NCBI RefSeq assembly: GCF_002205635.1
Contig: NZ_NISJ01000001.1
Span: 1 to 64,000 of the forward strand
DNA from: Sphingopyxis witflariensis
GTDB taxonomy: Bacteria; Pseudomonadota; Alphaproteobacteria; Sphingomonadales; Sphingomonadaceae
Length of the DNA stretch: 64,000 nucleotides
Direction: 5' to 3'
A program made the position numbers and the translations under genes. Below are positions 32,386 to 41,727 of the stretch, in pieces. Every line of letters starts with the position of its first letter. The stretch's first letter is position 1. Below the pieces are notes generated by a model that was not told the origin of the DNA, searched no databases, and saw only the letters and a program-made list of their open reading frames with translations.

Positions 32386-33861
32386 TCACCCCGCCGACGT
32401 CGCGATCAGCCGCGCGTAGAAATCGATCATGCGGCGAAAGCTGTCGATTTTCATATGCTCGTTGGTGCCGTGAATCATCGCCGATTCCTTCACCGTGAAA
32501 TGCATCGGCATGAAGCGGTAAATATCGTCTGATACCGGCTCCATATTGCGGCTGTCGGTTCCTCCCACCACGAGCATCGGCGCGAGCACCGCATCGGGAG
32601 CGTCAGCGCGTGCGGCGGCGGCGATCCACTTCCAGCCCTGTGACGAGGTCGACGACACGCGCGACGGCTCGCGCGGCGGCGTTACCCAGGCAAAATCGAC
32701 CGGCGCGTTGCCCACTGCGGCTTTGGCATGCGCCAGTATGTCGGCCGAACGATCCCATGGCGCGATACGATAGTTGATCAGCGCATTCGCCGATTGCGGC
32801 AGGACATTTTCCTTCGGACTGCCTTCCAGCATCGTCGGCGCGATGGTGGTGTGGAAACCGGCGGCGCTCGTCGGCGATGCGGCGAGCTGTTTCTTGACTT
32901 GCGATCCGAGCAGCCACTGGTTTGCCACCGCAATTTTGGTCGTGCCCCCCTTTGCCGCCGCGAGCGATTCGAGCATCGAAGCGCCGGGGCCGCGTATCTC
33001 CATCGGGAAAGGCTTGTCGGTGATCGCAGTGATCGCGCGCGCCAGCGTTCCGACGCCGGTTTCGGCTGGGGGCATCGAACTATGCCCGCCCGGCGCATTG
33101 GCGGTGACCTTCAGCGTCGCATAGCCTTTCTCGGCAATACCGATAAGGATGGCCGGGCCGCCAATCACCGGCGTATCGCTCAACACGATACTGCCTTCGT
33201 CGAGCGTGAAGATCGCCTTGACGCCGTCGGCCTTCAGCTTGGCAGCCGCCGCGGCTGCGCCGGTTCCGCCGACTTCTTCATCATGGCCCGAAACGAGATA
33301 GATTCCGCGCCTGGGCCGAAAACCCGCCTTGGCGAGCGCTTCGGTCGCCTCGAACAGGCCGACCAGCGACCCCTTGTCGTCGACCGTGCCACGCCCCCAC
33401 ACCGCCTGTTCGGCGATCGTCCCGGCGAAGGGCGGGTATTTCCAGTCGCCATCGGTCCCTGCGGTGACCGGCACGACATCCTGATGCGCCATGACGATGA
33501 TCGGTTGCAGCGACGGATCGGAGCCGGCCCAGTGATAGATGAGCGTGCGGTTGGGCAAGATCGTGCGCGTCATCGCGCCATGCGTCGCCGGATAGGTCGC
33601 CGCCAGCCAGGCGTGCAGCTTGTCCCATTCGGCCGTTTCGTTTTCGACAGGGTTCTGGTGCGAGACCGTCCGCAATTGCACTGCGGCGCTGAGATGGCCG
33701 ACCGCGGCGTCCAGATCATAGGCTGGCACCGCAGCGAGCCGTACATCGCTGCCATCGGCAATGCCGGCTGGCGCAAAAGTCGCGGTGCGAACCGCCACGA
33801 CGCCCGCCGCAATCGCGACGACCGCCAGCCCGCCCAACAGGATATTCCGACGCTTCCCCAT
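32386..33861 (-). CDS. M20-family metallopeptidase (carboxypeptidase S/PM20D1-like)
   Basis: A 491-aa membrane-anchored or exported zinc peptidase. One N-terminal helix (ILLGGLAVVAIAAGVVAV) is followed by the M20 catalytic domain: PIIVMAHQDVVPVT (zinc His), GRGTVDDKG (bridging Asp), SGHDEEVGG (catalytic Glu pair) and GGHSSMPPAETGVG in the dimerisation/lid part. GGTDSRNMEPVSDDIYRFMP near the end carries the last ligands. ATG 33861 has an AGGGAGAGG site. The enzyme likely cleaves N-acyl amino acids or dipeptides; the substrate is unknown. It is flanked by two tRNA genes. Confidence 0.9.
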   Translation of the reverse strand: MGKRRNILLGGLAVVAIAAGVVAVRTATFAPAGIADGSDVRLAAVPAYDLDAAVGHLSAAVQLRTVSHQNPVENETAEWDKLHAWLAATYPATHGAMTRTILPNRTLIYHWAGSDPSLQPIIVMAHQDVVPVTAGTDGDWKYPPFAGTIAEQAVWGRGTVDDKGSLVGLFEATEALAKAGFRPRRGIYLVSGHDEEVGGTGAAAAAAKLKADGVKAIFTLDEGSIVLSDTPVIGGPAILIGIAEKGYATLKVTANAPGGHSSMPPAETGVGTLARAITAITDKPFPMEIRGPGASMLESLAAAKGGTTKIAVANQWLLGSQVKKQLAASPTSAAGFHTTIAPTMLEGSPKENVLPQSANALINYRIAPWDRSADILAHAKAAVGNAPVDFAWVTPPREPSRVSSTSSQGWKWIAAAARADAPDAVLAPMLVVGGTDSRNMEPVSDDIYRFMPMHFTVKESAMIHGTNEHMKIDSFRRMIDFYARLIATSAG

Positions 33862-33920
33862 GTCCCTCTCCCTCTGTTGGAGACAATGGACCGCCATAAC
33901 CCCTGAAAGGCAAGGGAAAA

Positions 33921-33996
33921 TGGTGGGCCCGGCAGGACTCGAACCCGCAACCTAGCCGTTATGAGCGGCCAGCTCTAACCGTTGAGCTACAGGCCC
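33921..33996 (-). tRNA. tRNA-Ile2 (anticodon CAU, lysidine type), CCA encoded
   Basis: On the minus strand GGGCCTG (33996-33990) pairs with CGGGCCC, followed by discriminator A and CCA. The anticodon loop carries CAT at 33963-33961. The acceptor stem and A73 fit the alphaproteobacterial tRNA-Ile2 whose C34 is modified to lysidine by TilS to read AUA, rather than an initiator (which lacks the first pair) or an elongator Met tRNA. The identity is inferred from these features. Confidence 0.8.
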
Positions 33997-34051
33997 CCGT
34001 GGGGATGAGCGGGCGATAGCGGAGGGTGTGGCGCGTTGGCAAGCGCAACGA

Positions 34052-35077
34052 TCAGACGGTCACCGCTTTAGCATCGGCCATCGCCAGAATCCCTGCCGCC
34101 GTCGTCGCTTCGACGCCCCGGCGGGCGAGATGGTCGAGCACGATGTCCCACCAGCGGTAGAAACGGCCGAGGTCGGCGGAACTGCGGACATAGGGCGTGT
34201 TGCCGGGTTGCAGCGACGGCGAGTGAAAGGAGAAGGTCAGGACAGGCAGGCGCAGATCGACTGCGATGTCGATCGCCCGGCACGCGCGCTCGGCCGGTAT
34301 GCCTTCAGGGGTCAGCGCGATCCGCTCGACAAGGCCGAAGCGGGCGAGCGCGGCCCCGGCACGCGATCCTGGCCGCGCAAAGCGGTGATAGAGCCCTGGT
34401 CCCACGCGGCCGAGCAGGCCGCCAAACAATGTCGTTACGGGCACTTCGAGCACCGCCCCGCCATTGGTCCGGACTCGCCACGGATGAAGCGACGCCGCGC
34501 GATAGTCGGGGCCATGACCACTGCGATAATCGAAGCCCGCGCGCACCGACGTGTCGCAGCGGAAACCAAGTTCGGCGAGCATTTCGGCCGTGTCGGCACC
34601 CAGACCATAGCGCCCGGCGCGATAGACGGTTGGAGCGAGGCCGAAACGATCGCGGATTGCAGCATGTAGCGCCGCCATTTTCGCGCGCTGCAAATCCACC
34701 GGCAGATTGCCCGTATAGCTGTTAAAGGCGTTCACATCCTCGTCGTGCGGCGGTGTCACCCAGGGATGAAGCTGCGCACCGATTTCACAGCGGCCCGCGG
34801 CTCTCGCCGCGCCCAATATCCCGACGGCCCGGTCGTCGCCGACGATCGGCCAATCGACGAGATAAATGGGCTGGACCGCCGCGCGATCAAAATAAGCCTG
34901 ACAATCAGCGAGCGCCGGAACCGAATCGAGGCGATAGCCGGTGCGCGCAAAGGGCGCGCTCCAATCGAAATCCTCTTCGGTGTCGATGGTAACCCAGAAA
35001 CGCGGACGCTCACCCTCGGCCAACGCAACACGATCGCGCGCGGCCGGATATGCAAAGAAACTGCCCGCAGACTCCAC
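34052..35077 (-). CDS. Polysaccharide deacetylase-like protein (WalW-type)
   Basis: A NodB-fold protein of about 341 aa. It has RFWVTIDTEEDFDWSAPFAR with the metal-binding Asp-Glu-Asp, IGAQLHPWVTPPHDEDVNAF with the second motif, and LTFSFHSPSLQPGNTPYV with a late histidine. This resembles WalW-like deacetylases found near polysaccharide loci. GTG 35077 is preferred because GGGGGAGG lies just before; GTG 35098 would add seven residues. It follows the degenerate kinase gene in the same direction. Confidence 0.75.
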   Translation of the reverse strand: MESAGSFFAYPAARDRVALAEGERPRFWVTIDTEEDFDWSAPFARTGYRLDSVPALADCQAYFDRAAVQPIYLVDWPIVGDDRAVGILGAARAAGRCEIGAQLHPWVTPPHDEDVNAFNSYTGNLPVDLQRAKMAALHAAIRDRFGLAPTVYRAGRYGLGADTAEMLAELGFRCDTSVRAGFDYRSGHGPDYRAASLHPWRVRTNGGAVLEVPVTTLFGGLLGRVGPGLYHRFARPGSRAGAALARFGLVERIALTPEGIPAERACRAIDIAVDLRLPVLTFSFHSPSLQPGNTPYVRSSADLGRFYRWWDIVLDHLARRGVEATTAAGILAMADAKAVTV

Positions 35078-35116
35078 CGCGCCTCCCCCCTTTTGCACCG
35101 CCGCCCCCGGCCCGCG

Positions 35117-36781
35117 CTATTCGCCCAGCTTTACGTCCAGCTCGACGTTGCCGCTCGGGTTGGCGGAGGGCAGGTGCAAGGTCAAGGCGTTATGCCCGAT
35201 ATCGAGACGTCCGCCCGCGCTGCGCGCCAGACTATCGACCAGCCGCAACGAGAAGCCGAGGCTGAGGATGGCGGCGCCCGGCGCTTCGCCGTCGGGACTA
35301 AACCCCGGATCGAGCAGGTCCGTCGCGGTCGCAAAGCGGATCGCGACGGGGCGGACGATGCGCAACTGCAGCATGTCGTCATGCTCGGGTTCGACAACCA
35401 ATTGCCCGACCAGGACCGCTCCTGTTTCGGAGACATCGACAAGCGCCGTCAGCAGGCGGCCGATCATCCGCCGCGAATTGGCGTCGTCCGAGCGTGCCAG
35501 AAAGGGGCCGCCGACACGCGAAATACTGAGGTCGATATGCTGTTCGGACAGCAAGGGCGCGAGGTCGCTTTCCACATGCGCCATCACCATGGCGATATCG
35601 GTTATTTCGCCGGTCGCCGGCGCGATGGAAGCTGTCGGCTCGATCCGGGTCGCGGTGTCGAGATCGTCGATAATCGACTCGACCGAGGCGGAATCGGCAA
35701 TGATCGTGTCGGCCATCGCGCGATAAGCGCCGCTGACCGGTCCGAACATCTGGCTCGATATAATCTGAGAAAAACCCGATATGGCATTGAGCGGGCTGCG
35801 CAGTTCATGGATCAATTGCCGGATCGAATCGCCCGGATCGACGGAGTCGAGCGATGCGGGTCGGCCATAGGGAATTTCATTGCCGCGCGGACGCCGCGCG
35901 CTGCCGCGATAACCGCGAAACTGTCCGGTCGCCGGGTCGAACCAGGGCAAGGCCGAAAAACGCCATTCGCCCGATTCGGCAGGCGTCCCCGCCAGCACCA
36001 TGCGTGCGTTGATGATTTCGGCGCGATGGCGAAAGGCGCCCGCGGCGACACCGTCGGTGCCCGGCTCATCGCCGTAAGCCGCCTCGGCGATCGACAGGCC
36101 GATCGCCGCGCCGCGCATAATTCCGTCGATCCAATTGATAACCCCGTCGGGACCGGTTTCGAACAGGAAGGCCGCACGCGGCGCTCGCGGTTCTGGCGAA
36201 GCGCTCGATGGCTGCATCGACGGCTGGCTGCGCGTCGATTGATATTTGTCGATTCGGCGGACCAACTCGCTGATCTGGCTCGGCCCGGTCCCGGCAGGTG
36301 CTGCCGTGACAACCTCATCCGCAATTGGCGGTGGCGCGGCTTCGCTCGCCACCTCTGGCTGCGGCAGCGCGACCGATCCCGCACCCAGGCTGACCAGCGC
36401 GCGCCGTACCGCTTCGGAAAGATCGCTGCGCCCCGCCAGAATCGAGCGCGCCATCGCCCCCGTTGCCGGCAGGAGTGCTGCCCAGTCGGCATCGGAGAGC
36501 CGCGCCCGACCCAACATAGCGGCAGAAACGGCGGGCACGTCATTGGCATAAAAGGCAACGAGCGGCGCGAAACGACCATGGCCCGCAACGGCCGACGCGC
36601 AATCGCGGCGAATATTTTCGGGAACCTGAGGACGCAAAACAGAGAGCGCATGGAAACTGCGACGGATATCGTCGTCGCTCAATTGATTGCCGCGCTGGGC
36701 AAGAATGTCGGTCAATTGGCGCCAGACAGCGATGCTGGCGCGTCGATCCGCCGGCGCATGGCGCAAGATGGTCGCGATCAT
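35117..36781 (-). CDS. Histidine kinase-like protein with degenerate ATPase domain
   Basis: A soluble protein of about 554 aa. The N-terminal third is helical without a recognised domain, followed by a Pro/Ser/Ala-rich linker, a PAS-like region (FETGPDGVINWIDGIMRGAA) and an H-box QLIHELRSPLNAISGFSQII with the phosphoacceptor histidine. The HATPase part is divergent: the N-box reads MIGRLLTALVDVSE without the usual Asn, and the G-boxes read GEAPGAAILSLGFSLRLVDS rather than DxGxG and GxGLGL. It may bind ATP poorly, acting as a phosphatase or scaffold. ATG 36781 was chosen; GTGs at 36796 and 36814 are possible. Confidence 0.7.
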   Translation of the reverse strand: MIATILRHAPADRRASIAVWRQLTDILAQRGNQLSDDDIRRSFHALSVLRPQVPENIRRDCASAVAGHGRFAPLVAFYANDVPAVSAAMLGRARLSDADWAALLPATGAMARSILAGRSDLSEAVRRALVSLGAGSVALPQPEVASEAAPPPIADEVVTAAPAGTGPSQISELVRRIDKYQSTRSQPSMQPSSASPEPRAPRAAFLFETGPDGVINWIDGIMRGAAIGLSIAEAAYGDEPGTDGVAAGAFRHRAEIINARMVLAGTPAESGEWRFSALPWFDPATGQFRGYRGSARRPRGNEIPYGRPASLDSVDPGDSIRQLIHELRSPLNAISGFSQIISSQMFGPVSGAYRAMADTIIADSASVESIIDDLDTATRIEPTASIAPATGEITDIAMVMAHVESDLAPLLSEQHIDLSISRVGGPFLARSDDANSRRMIGRLLTALVDVSETGAVLVGQLVVEPEHDDMLQLRIVRPVAIRFATATDLLDPGFSPDGEAPGAAILSLGFSLRLVDSLARSAGGRLDIGHNALTLHLPSANPSGNVELDVKLGE

Positions 36782-36964
36782 CGGGTCAGCAGTCACGCAA
36801 AGTCGGCCCCACACTCTTAACGTCAGTTAGCGTAAAATTAGCGGCTAGCGTGAATCCGTCAGTCGTGAAAGTGGCTTCACCCTGCGCGTCACATTGTGGG
36901 ACAATTGCAATCGGCTGAAATAATATTATGGTCACCGCAGTTTTAGAAAGCGGATGTTTCACAG

Positions 36965-37438
36965 ATGGCAAGCCAGAAATTCGACCAGATCGATTTACAG
37001 ATACTCGGCGAACTCCAGAAAAATGGACGAATGACGAACGTCGAGCTGGCCCAGATGGTCGGTTTGACTGCGCCGCCCTGCCTGCGCCGGGTACGGGCGC
37101 TCGAAGAATCGGGGGTGATCCGATCCTATCATGCCGACCTCGATGCGGCGAAGCTGGGCTATGGCATCACCGTCTTTGCGATGGTCAGCCTGCGCAGCCA
37201 GGCCGAGGCCGATCTGAAGGCGTTCGAAGATTATGTCGGCGAGCTCGCCGAGGTACGCGAATGTTATATGCTCAACGGCGAGATCGACTTTTTGCTGAAA
37301 GTCGTCGCGCGCGACCTACAGAGTTTCCAATCCTTCCTGACCGCGCATCTGACGTCGGCACCCAACGTCACCAGCGTGAAGACGTCGCTGACGATTCGGA
37401 CCGCCAAACAGCTCGCCGGAATTCCCGTCGAATCGTGA
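36965..37438 (+). CDS. Lrp/AsnC-family transcriptional regulator
   Basis: A 157-aa regulator. The N-terminal winged HTH has DQIDLQILGELQKNGRMTNV and APPCLRRVRALEESGVIRSY; the C-terminal RAM domain binds amino acids (FEDYVGELAEVRECYMLNGE; DFLLKVVARDLQSF). It is divergent to the kinase gene, with 183 bp between start codons. Members control amino-acid metabolism; targets here are unknown. Confidence 0.93.
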   Translation: MASQKFDQIDLQILGELQKNGRMTNVELAQMVGLTAPPCLRRVRALEESGVIRSYHADLDAAKLGYGITVFAMVSLRSQAEADLKAFEDYVGELAEVRECYMLNGEIDFLLKVVARDLQSFQSFLTAHLTSAPNVTSVKTSLTIRTAKQLAGIPVES

Positions 37439-37464
37439 CCGCACGGCCTTCCTGCTAAAGAAAA

Positions 37465-37498
37465 GGGCGCCGCTCCATCGGGAGCGGCGCCCTTTTGA
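37465..37498. terminator. Bidirectional intrinsic terminator between lrp-type and TPR genes
   Basis: GGGCGCCGCTCC (37465-37476) pairs perfectly with GGAGCGGCGCCC (37481-37492) around ATCG. TTTTGATTTTT follows on the plus strand and an A-rich run precedes, giving a T-run on the minus strand, so it can serve both convergent genes. Confidence 0.92.
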
Positions 37499-37522
37499 TT
37501 TTTCTGTCGAACCGAAGCGGGG

Positions 37523-38809
37523 TCAGCCGCCCGTTGCCGGTGCGGCCGCCGGAGCGCCCTTGGTCTTGACGTGGATCGTCCAGAGCTGGGCGAGCCGCTG
37601 ACGGGGGCCCTGCACCTTGGCAAAGCTGGCGAGCGCCGCATCATTCTGACCAGCGAGCGCCTGGGCGACGCCAAGGCGATACAGAACCAGCGGGTCCGAA
37701 CCGCCGCTGGCTTTCAGTGCCGCTTCATAGAGCGGAATCGCCTGCGCCGCCTGACCATTGCCGACCAGCGCATCGCCGGTGGCACGCGCAGCCTTCGGAT
37801 TGTTGAGCGTCGCGGGCTTGCCGGCGTCGGCCGTCACAGCGGCGGCATCGGTTGCCGCGCGCGGTTCCTGCGAGCTGAGAATCCCGCTGAAATGGGTATC
37901 GCTCTTCGGGATAACGCCCTTCGCCTGCCCCTGCTTCACGACAGCCACGACTTCGCCCGGATAACCGGCTTCGATCGCCAGCGCGGAATATTCGGCATAT
38001 TCGGGCCGATCGGTCATGGAGTCTGTGGCACGCATCAGGCGCAGGACATCGAGGTTCATATCCTTGTCCGCGCCCGCCTGCTGCAACATGATATAGAGCA
38101 GGTTCCGCCATGTTGCAGGGGCCGGATAATCCTGAACGCGCATCGTCAGCGCTTCGAGCATGTCATTGGTGCGCTTGGCCTTTTGGAAAGCCTGCGCCGG
38201 GCGGACGAACAATTCTTCCGACGGACGCTTGCCTGCGGCACGATCAGCCTCGATCGCGGCCTTGGCGATCGCCCACCCCTGATCAACCTGTCCGGCGTTG
38301 ATATAGCTGTCCATCAGCATGGCCGACAGGCTCGCCTCGGTGGAACCGGCGGCTTTGGCCGCTTCGAGGCGCTGAATCGCCTTGGCATAATTTTTGGCGC
38401 CATAGGCAAAATTGCCCGAGAAGAAATTATAGACGCCCACGCTCTCCGACGGGGTAAGCCCGGAATCGATCATGGTGTCGAGACCCTGCGCCTGCAGCGT
38501 CTGATCCTTGTTCAAAATGCCAAGCTGCAGCTGATAATTGGCGAGCAGATATTTGTCTTCCGGGGTCGTTGCCGTCGACTGGCCTTCGGTCAGCGCCGCC
38601 TGCAGCGCAGCCGCATCTTTCGCCGCCGTCGCGTCCATCATCTTTTTGACCGCTGGCGAGAACGTCTTGCTGGCGCTCATTCCACCTTTCTTGGTCTCTT
38701 CCTTCTTCGGCTTTTCCTTCGCAGCGGCAGGGGCTGCGGTCGTCATCAGCGCGCAGCCGAGCAGAGCGGCCATCGCCGTCGCGGGCGTCGAGCGGAAACG
38801 GTTGAACAT
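37523..38809 (-). CDS. Exported tetratricopeptide-like repeat protein
   Basis: A 428-aa protein with signal peptide (AMAALLGCALMTTAAPAAA) and a charged Lys/Glu linker, then helical repeats typical of TPR/SEL1 arrays: ALQAALTEGQSTATTPEDKY, YGAKNYAKAIQRLEAAKAAG, GWAIAKAAIEADRAAGKRPS and, near the end, ALVGNGQAAQAIPLYEAALK. The C-terminus is Ala/Pro rich. It probably acts as a periplasmic scaffold. I do not recognise a more specific family. Confidence 0.75.
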   Translation of the reverse strand: MFNRFRSTPATAMAALLGCALMTTAAPAAAKEKPKKEETKKGGMSASKTFSPAVKKMMDATAAKDAAALQAALTEGQSTATTPEDKYLLANYQLQLGILNKDQTLQAQGLDTMIDSGLTPSESVGVYNFFSGNFAYGAKNYAKAIQRLEAAKAAGSTEASLSAMLMDSYINAGQVDQGWAIAKAAIEADRAAGKRPSEELFVRPAQAFQKAKRTNDMLEALTMRVQDYPAPATWRNLLYIMLQQAGADKDMNLDVLRLMRATDSMTDRPEYAEYSALAIEAGYPGEVVAVVKQGQAKGVIPKSDTHFSGILSSQEPRAATDAAAVTADAGKPATLNNPKAARATGDALVGNGQAAQAIPLYEAALKASGGSDPLVLYRLGVAQALAGQNDAALASFAKVQGPRQRLAQLWTIHVKTKGAPAAAPATGG

Positions 38810-38972
38810 CGAAATCTCTCCTTCGTATCGGCCGCCTCGCCTGGACGCAGTTATGGGCTCGGCCGCGGTTCCTAAACGCGGCTAAACGCGTCGCGTTGCC
38901 ATGGCAAGACAGCCCGTATCGATTTTCCTGGCACCGGACGGCTGAACGGGAATTGAACCCGCGTCGGCGCGG

Positions 38973-39269
38973 TCAGGCGATGGCGGCGATCGCCGCGTTG
39001 ATCCGGCGAAGCACGGCGGGATCGCCCGGCGCGCCCGCCATCGCCTCTTCGGCAAGTTCGATCAGCGATATGACGCCAAATGTGGCCCCGAGCCCTTTCA
39101 GGCGCAGCGCCGCAACGTTCCAGTTTGCGTCGCAGCGCGCCCGGCGCATCAAGTCGGCAAGATCGCGTGCGCTCGTTGCAAACACGGCCCGCAAATCCAT
39201 CGCCATCGCCGGATCGTCCCCGATCGCGGCGGTCAAATACCGGTCAAGGGGCCCACTATCGAACGACAT
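38973..39269 (-). CDS. Hpt-like four-helix protein lacking the phosphohistidine
   Basis: A 98-aa protein from ATG 39269. Its core VAALRLKGLGATFGVISLIE aligns with the histidine phosphotransfer motif HxLKGxxxxxG, but the histidine position is Leu55 (LRLKG). Length and helix pattern fit an Hpt domain. It would be unable to take part in His-Asp phosphorelay, and may inhibit or scaffold. It is divergent, with 68 bp between starts, to the coiled-coil protein gene. Confidence 0.65.
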   Translation of the reverse strand: MSFDSGPLDRYLTAAIGDDPAMAMDLRAVFATSARDLADLMRRARCDANWNVAALRLKGLGATFGVISLIELAEEAMAGAPGDPAVLRRINAAIAAIA

Positions 39270-39337
39270 TCCACAGGATTGACATTGCGCGGTTAAGTTT
39301 CCGTTTCGCGCGATGCATTTGATGCTAGAATGGGAGG

Positions 39338-41704
39338 ATGACCGGAGAAAAGAAAATCGTCGGATTGTGGCGGGAATCCGCGGCAAGCCAGGAAGCCGAC
39401 ATGCAGGCGCCAGCGGAAACCGCAGCGCCCGAATCCGTGTTGGCGCCCGACGCCCCCGCGCCCGCCGATCGCGACTGGCTCGATATGTCGGCCCTCGCCG
39501 AAACCCACGCCGGGGACGCGTCCGAAGAGACGGCGGTATTCTCGCAATGGCGCGATCGCACCGCTCCTGCGCTGCTGCTGATACTGGGTATCGGCTGGAC
39601 CGGTTTCGCATTGGCGGCCTCGACCGAAAATTTCGCGCGGAGTCCCGCGTTTGCCGAATGGCCCGGGCTGCTCGCGGTCATCGCGATGCCGCTGACGTTG
39701 CTGATAATATTATGGATGGCCTTGTTGCGATCGAGCCGTTCGGAACAAGCGCGGTTCGCGCGTGTCGCCAAGGCGCTGCAGAATGAGAATATGGCGCTCA
39801 ACCAGTCGATGCATTCGCTGGGGCTCCATCTGGTCGATGCCCAACGCCAACTTGGCGAACAGGCAAGGCTCGTCCAGAATCTGGGGCTCGATACCGTCGC
39901 ACGGCTGAACGAAAGCAGCGACAAGCTTGCCGGCAACGCCTCGGTCATCGCCAATGCCCACGACCAGCTCGCGCGATCGGGCGATGTGGCGTTGCAGCGG
40001 ATGGACGGTCTGCTCGCCGGATTGCCGCGAATCGACGATGTCGCACAGCGGCTGGCGGTCAATTTTCGCGAAGCCGGGCTGGTCGCGCACCAGCAGGGCG
40101 CGAACCTCGAAGCGCAGCTGGCGTCACTCGCCGAGGAAGCGGCAAAGACCGCCCAGACCGGCGAAGCATCAGCGGCCAGTCTGCACGAAGCCATGTACGC
40201 CCTTGAGGAACAGGCCAGACTGGCCGAAACCGGGCTGCTGACCGCTTCGGCGCAAGTCACCGGCGCGCATGGAGCAGCGCTTGCGCAAATGACGAAACTC
40301 GCCGCCTCGGCGCGTGACGATATGAACGCGACGGTCGCGACCTTGACCGGACAGATGGGCGCCACCTGGCAGCAATTCCGCGAAGGCATTGACGACGCCG
40401 CCACACTGATGGACGCCCGGCTGACAACGGCACGCGAGGCTGGTGATGCGATGGGTGCGCAGCTTGCGGCCCATGGCCAGGCAAGCGAGGCGCTGGCCGC
40501 CCGCATCACAGCGCACGTCGCCGAGGTCGAACAGCAGCTCGGACTGCTCGACGTCAATATTTCGGCCAGCACCGGCGTCATCGGTCGCGCGATCGAAGAC
40601 ACCAAGGCGCAGCTCACGGCTTTCACCGGCGAAGTTCAGAGCGGCAACGCATCCGCGCACCAGTTGATCACCCACGCCGAATCGCTGTTGCTCGCACTAG
40701 ATGCCGTGACCCGTGAAATCGACGAAACCCTGCCCCACGCGCTCGATCGCATCACCGCGCACGGCACGACGACGCAGACGGCTCTGTCGCAGCTGCGTCC
40801 GATCCTCGACGCGTCCGAACTCGTCGCCCAATCGACGCTGTCGCACGTCAATGCGGTGCACGCGACGCTCCAGACCAACGAAGGGCAGATGGCCGATCAG
40901 GCGACCAGCCAGCAGGCACTGGCCGAACGGATCAACGCCGCGCTGGCCGAGGCCGATGGCGCGCTGGCCAAATTGCGCAGCGGCGCCGACGAATTCGCCG
41001 AGCAAGGTGGCGCGCGCATGATAGCGACGCTGACCGAAGTGCGTAGCACCGCCGAGGCCGCAGCCGACGAAGCGCGTCAGACGCTCGACCGCCTTGTCGC
41101 GGGTGCGCGCGAAATGATGGAGGCGACCGCGAGCCAAGCCGTCGACACCGCGTTCAAGACCGAGATCATGGCGCAACTGACCGCGATCGAGGAAGCCTCG
41201 CTGCGTGCGGTCGCCGCCGCGAATGGCGCCGCCGACCGGCTGATGCGCCAGCTGATCACGGTGATGGACACGAGCGCGAGCGTCGAGGCGCGCGTCGCGG
41301 AGGCCGAACAGGCAATCGCCGCGTCGGGCCGCGATTCGCTGGCAAAACAGGTCGGTTTGCTGACCGAAGCGCTGAAATCGACCGCGATCGACGTCACCAA
41401 AATTCTGTCGCACGAAGTCAGCGATGCCGCGTGGGACGCCTATCTGAAGGGTGACCGCGGCGTCTTTGCACGGCGTGCGGTCAAGCTGATCGAAAATGGC
41501 GAGGCGAAAGAAATCCTGCGCCTGTACCAGAGCGACGACGGCTTCCACGCCGCAGTCAATCAGTTCATCCATGATTTCGAAGCGATGCTGCGCGTGTTGA
41601 TCGGCGCGCGCGACGGGTCGGCGATCAGCGTGACGCTGCTGTCGTCGGATATTGGCAAGCTGTATGTCGCGCTGGCGCAGGCGATCGACCGGCTGCGAAA
41701 TTAA
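39338..41704 (+). CDS. Large membrane-anchored coiled-coil protein
   Basis: A 788-aa protein. A low-complexity, Ala/Glu-rich N-terminus precedes two membrane helices (LLLILGIGWTGFALAA near residue 80 and LLAVIAMPLTLLIILWMALL near 110). The next 500 residues are an extended, Ala/Gln/Glu-rich helical region with repeated chemoreceptor-like or apolipoprotein-like segments. The C-terminal 110 residues look folded (LSHEVSDAAWDAYLKGDRGV; RRAVKLIENGEAKEILRLYQ). Similar proteins occur at this locus in sphingomonads as far as I recall, without known function. A structural role at the inner membrane is inferred. Confidence 0.7.
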   Translation: MTGEKKIVGLWRESAASQEADMQAPAETAAPESVLAPDAPAPADRDWLDMSALAETHAGDASEETAVFSQWRDRTAPALLLILGIGWTGFALAASTENFARSPAFAEWPGLLAVIAMPLTLLIILWMALLRSSRSEQARFARVAKALQNENMALNQSMHSLGLHLVDAQRQLGEQARLVQNLGLDTVARLNESSDKLAGNASVIANAHDQLARSGDVALQRMDGLLAGLPRIDDVAQRLAVNFREAGLVAHQQGANLEAQLASLAEEAAKTAQTGEASAASLHEAMYALEEQARLAETGLLTASAQVTGAHGAALAQMTKLAASARDDMNATVATLTGQMGATWQQFREGIDDAATLMDARLTTAREAGDAMGAQLAAHGQASEALAARITAHVAEVEQQLGLLDVNISASTGVIGRAIEDTKAQLTAFTGEVQSGNASAHQLITHAESLLLALDAVTREIDETLPHALDRITAHGTTTQTALSQLRPILDASELVAQSTLSHVNAVHATLQTNEGQMADQATSQQALAERINAALAEADGALAKLRSGADEFAEQGGARMIATLTEVRSTAEAAADEARQTLDRLVAGAREMMEATASQAVDTAFKTEIMAQLTAIEEASLRAVAAANGAADRLMRQLITVMDTSASVEARVAEAEQAIAASGRDSLAKQVGLLTEALKSTAIDVTKILSHEVSDAAWDAYLKGDRGVFARRAVKLIENGEAKEILRLYQSDDGFHAAVNQFIHDFEAMLRVLIGARDGSAISVTLLSSDIGKLYVALAQAIDRLRN

Positions 41705-41727
41705 AGCGCCACGACTTTGCTTTGAAT

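Noticed and set aside
33921..33996. tRNA with CAU anticodon as initiator or elongator methionine tRNA
   Set aside because: The first acceptor pair is G-C, unlike initiators, and the GGGCCTG stem with A73 fits tRNA-Ile2 better.
34745..36820. Plus-strand frame of 691 codons opposite the deacetylase and kinase genes
   Set aside because: It crosses two real genes and their spacer, and the product is Arg-rich without motif.
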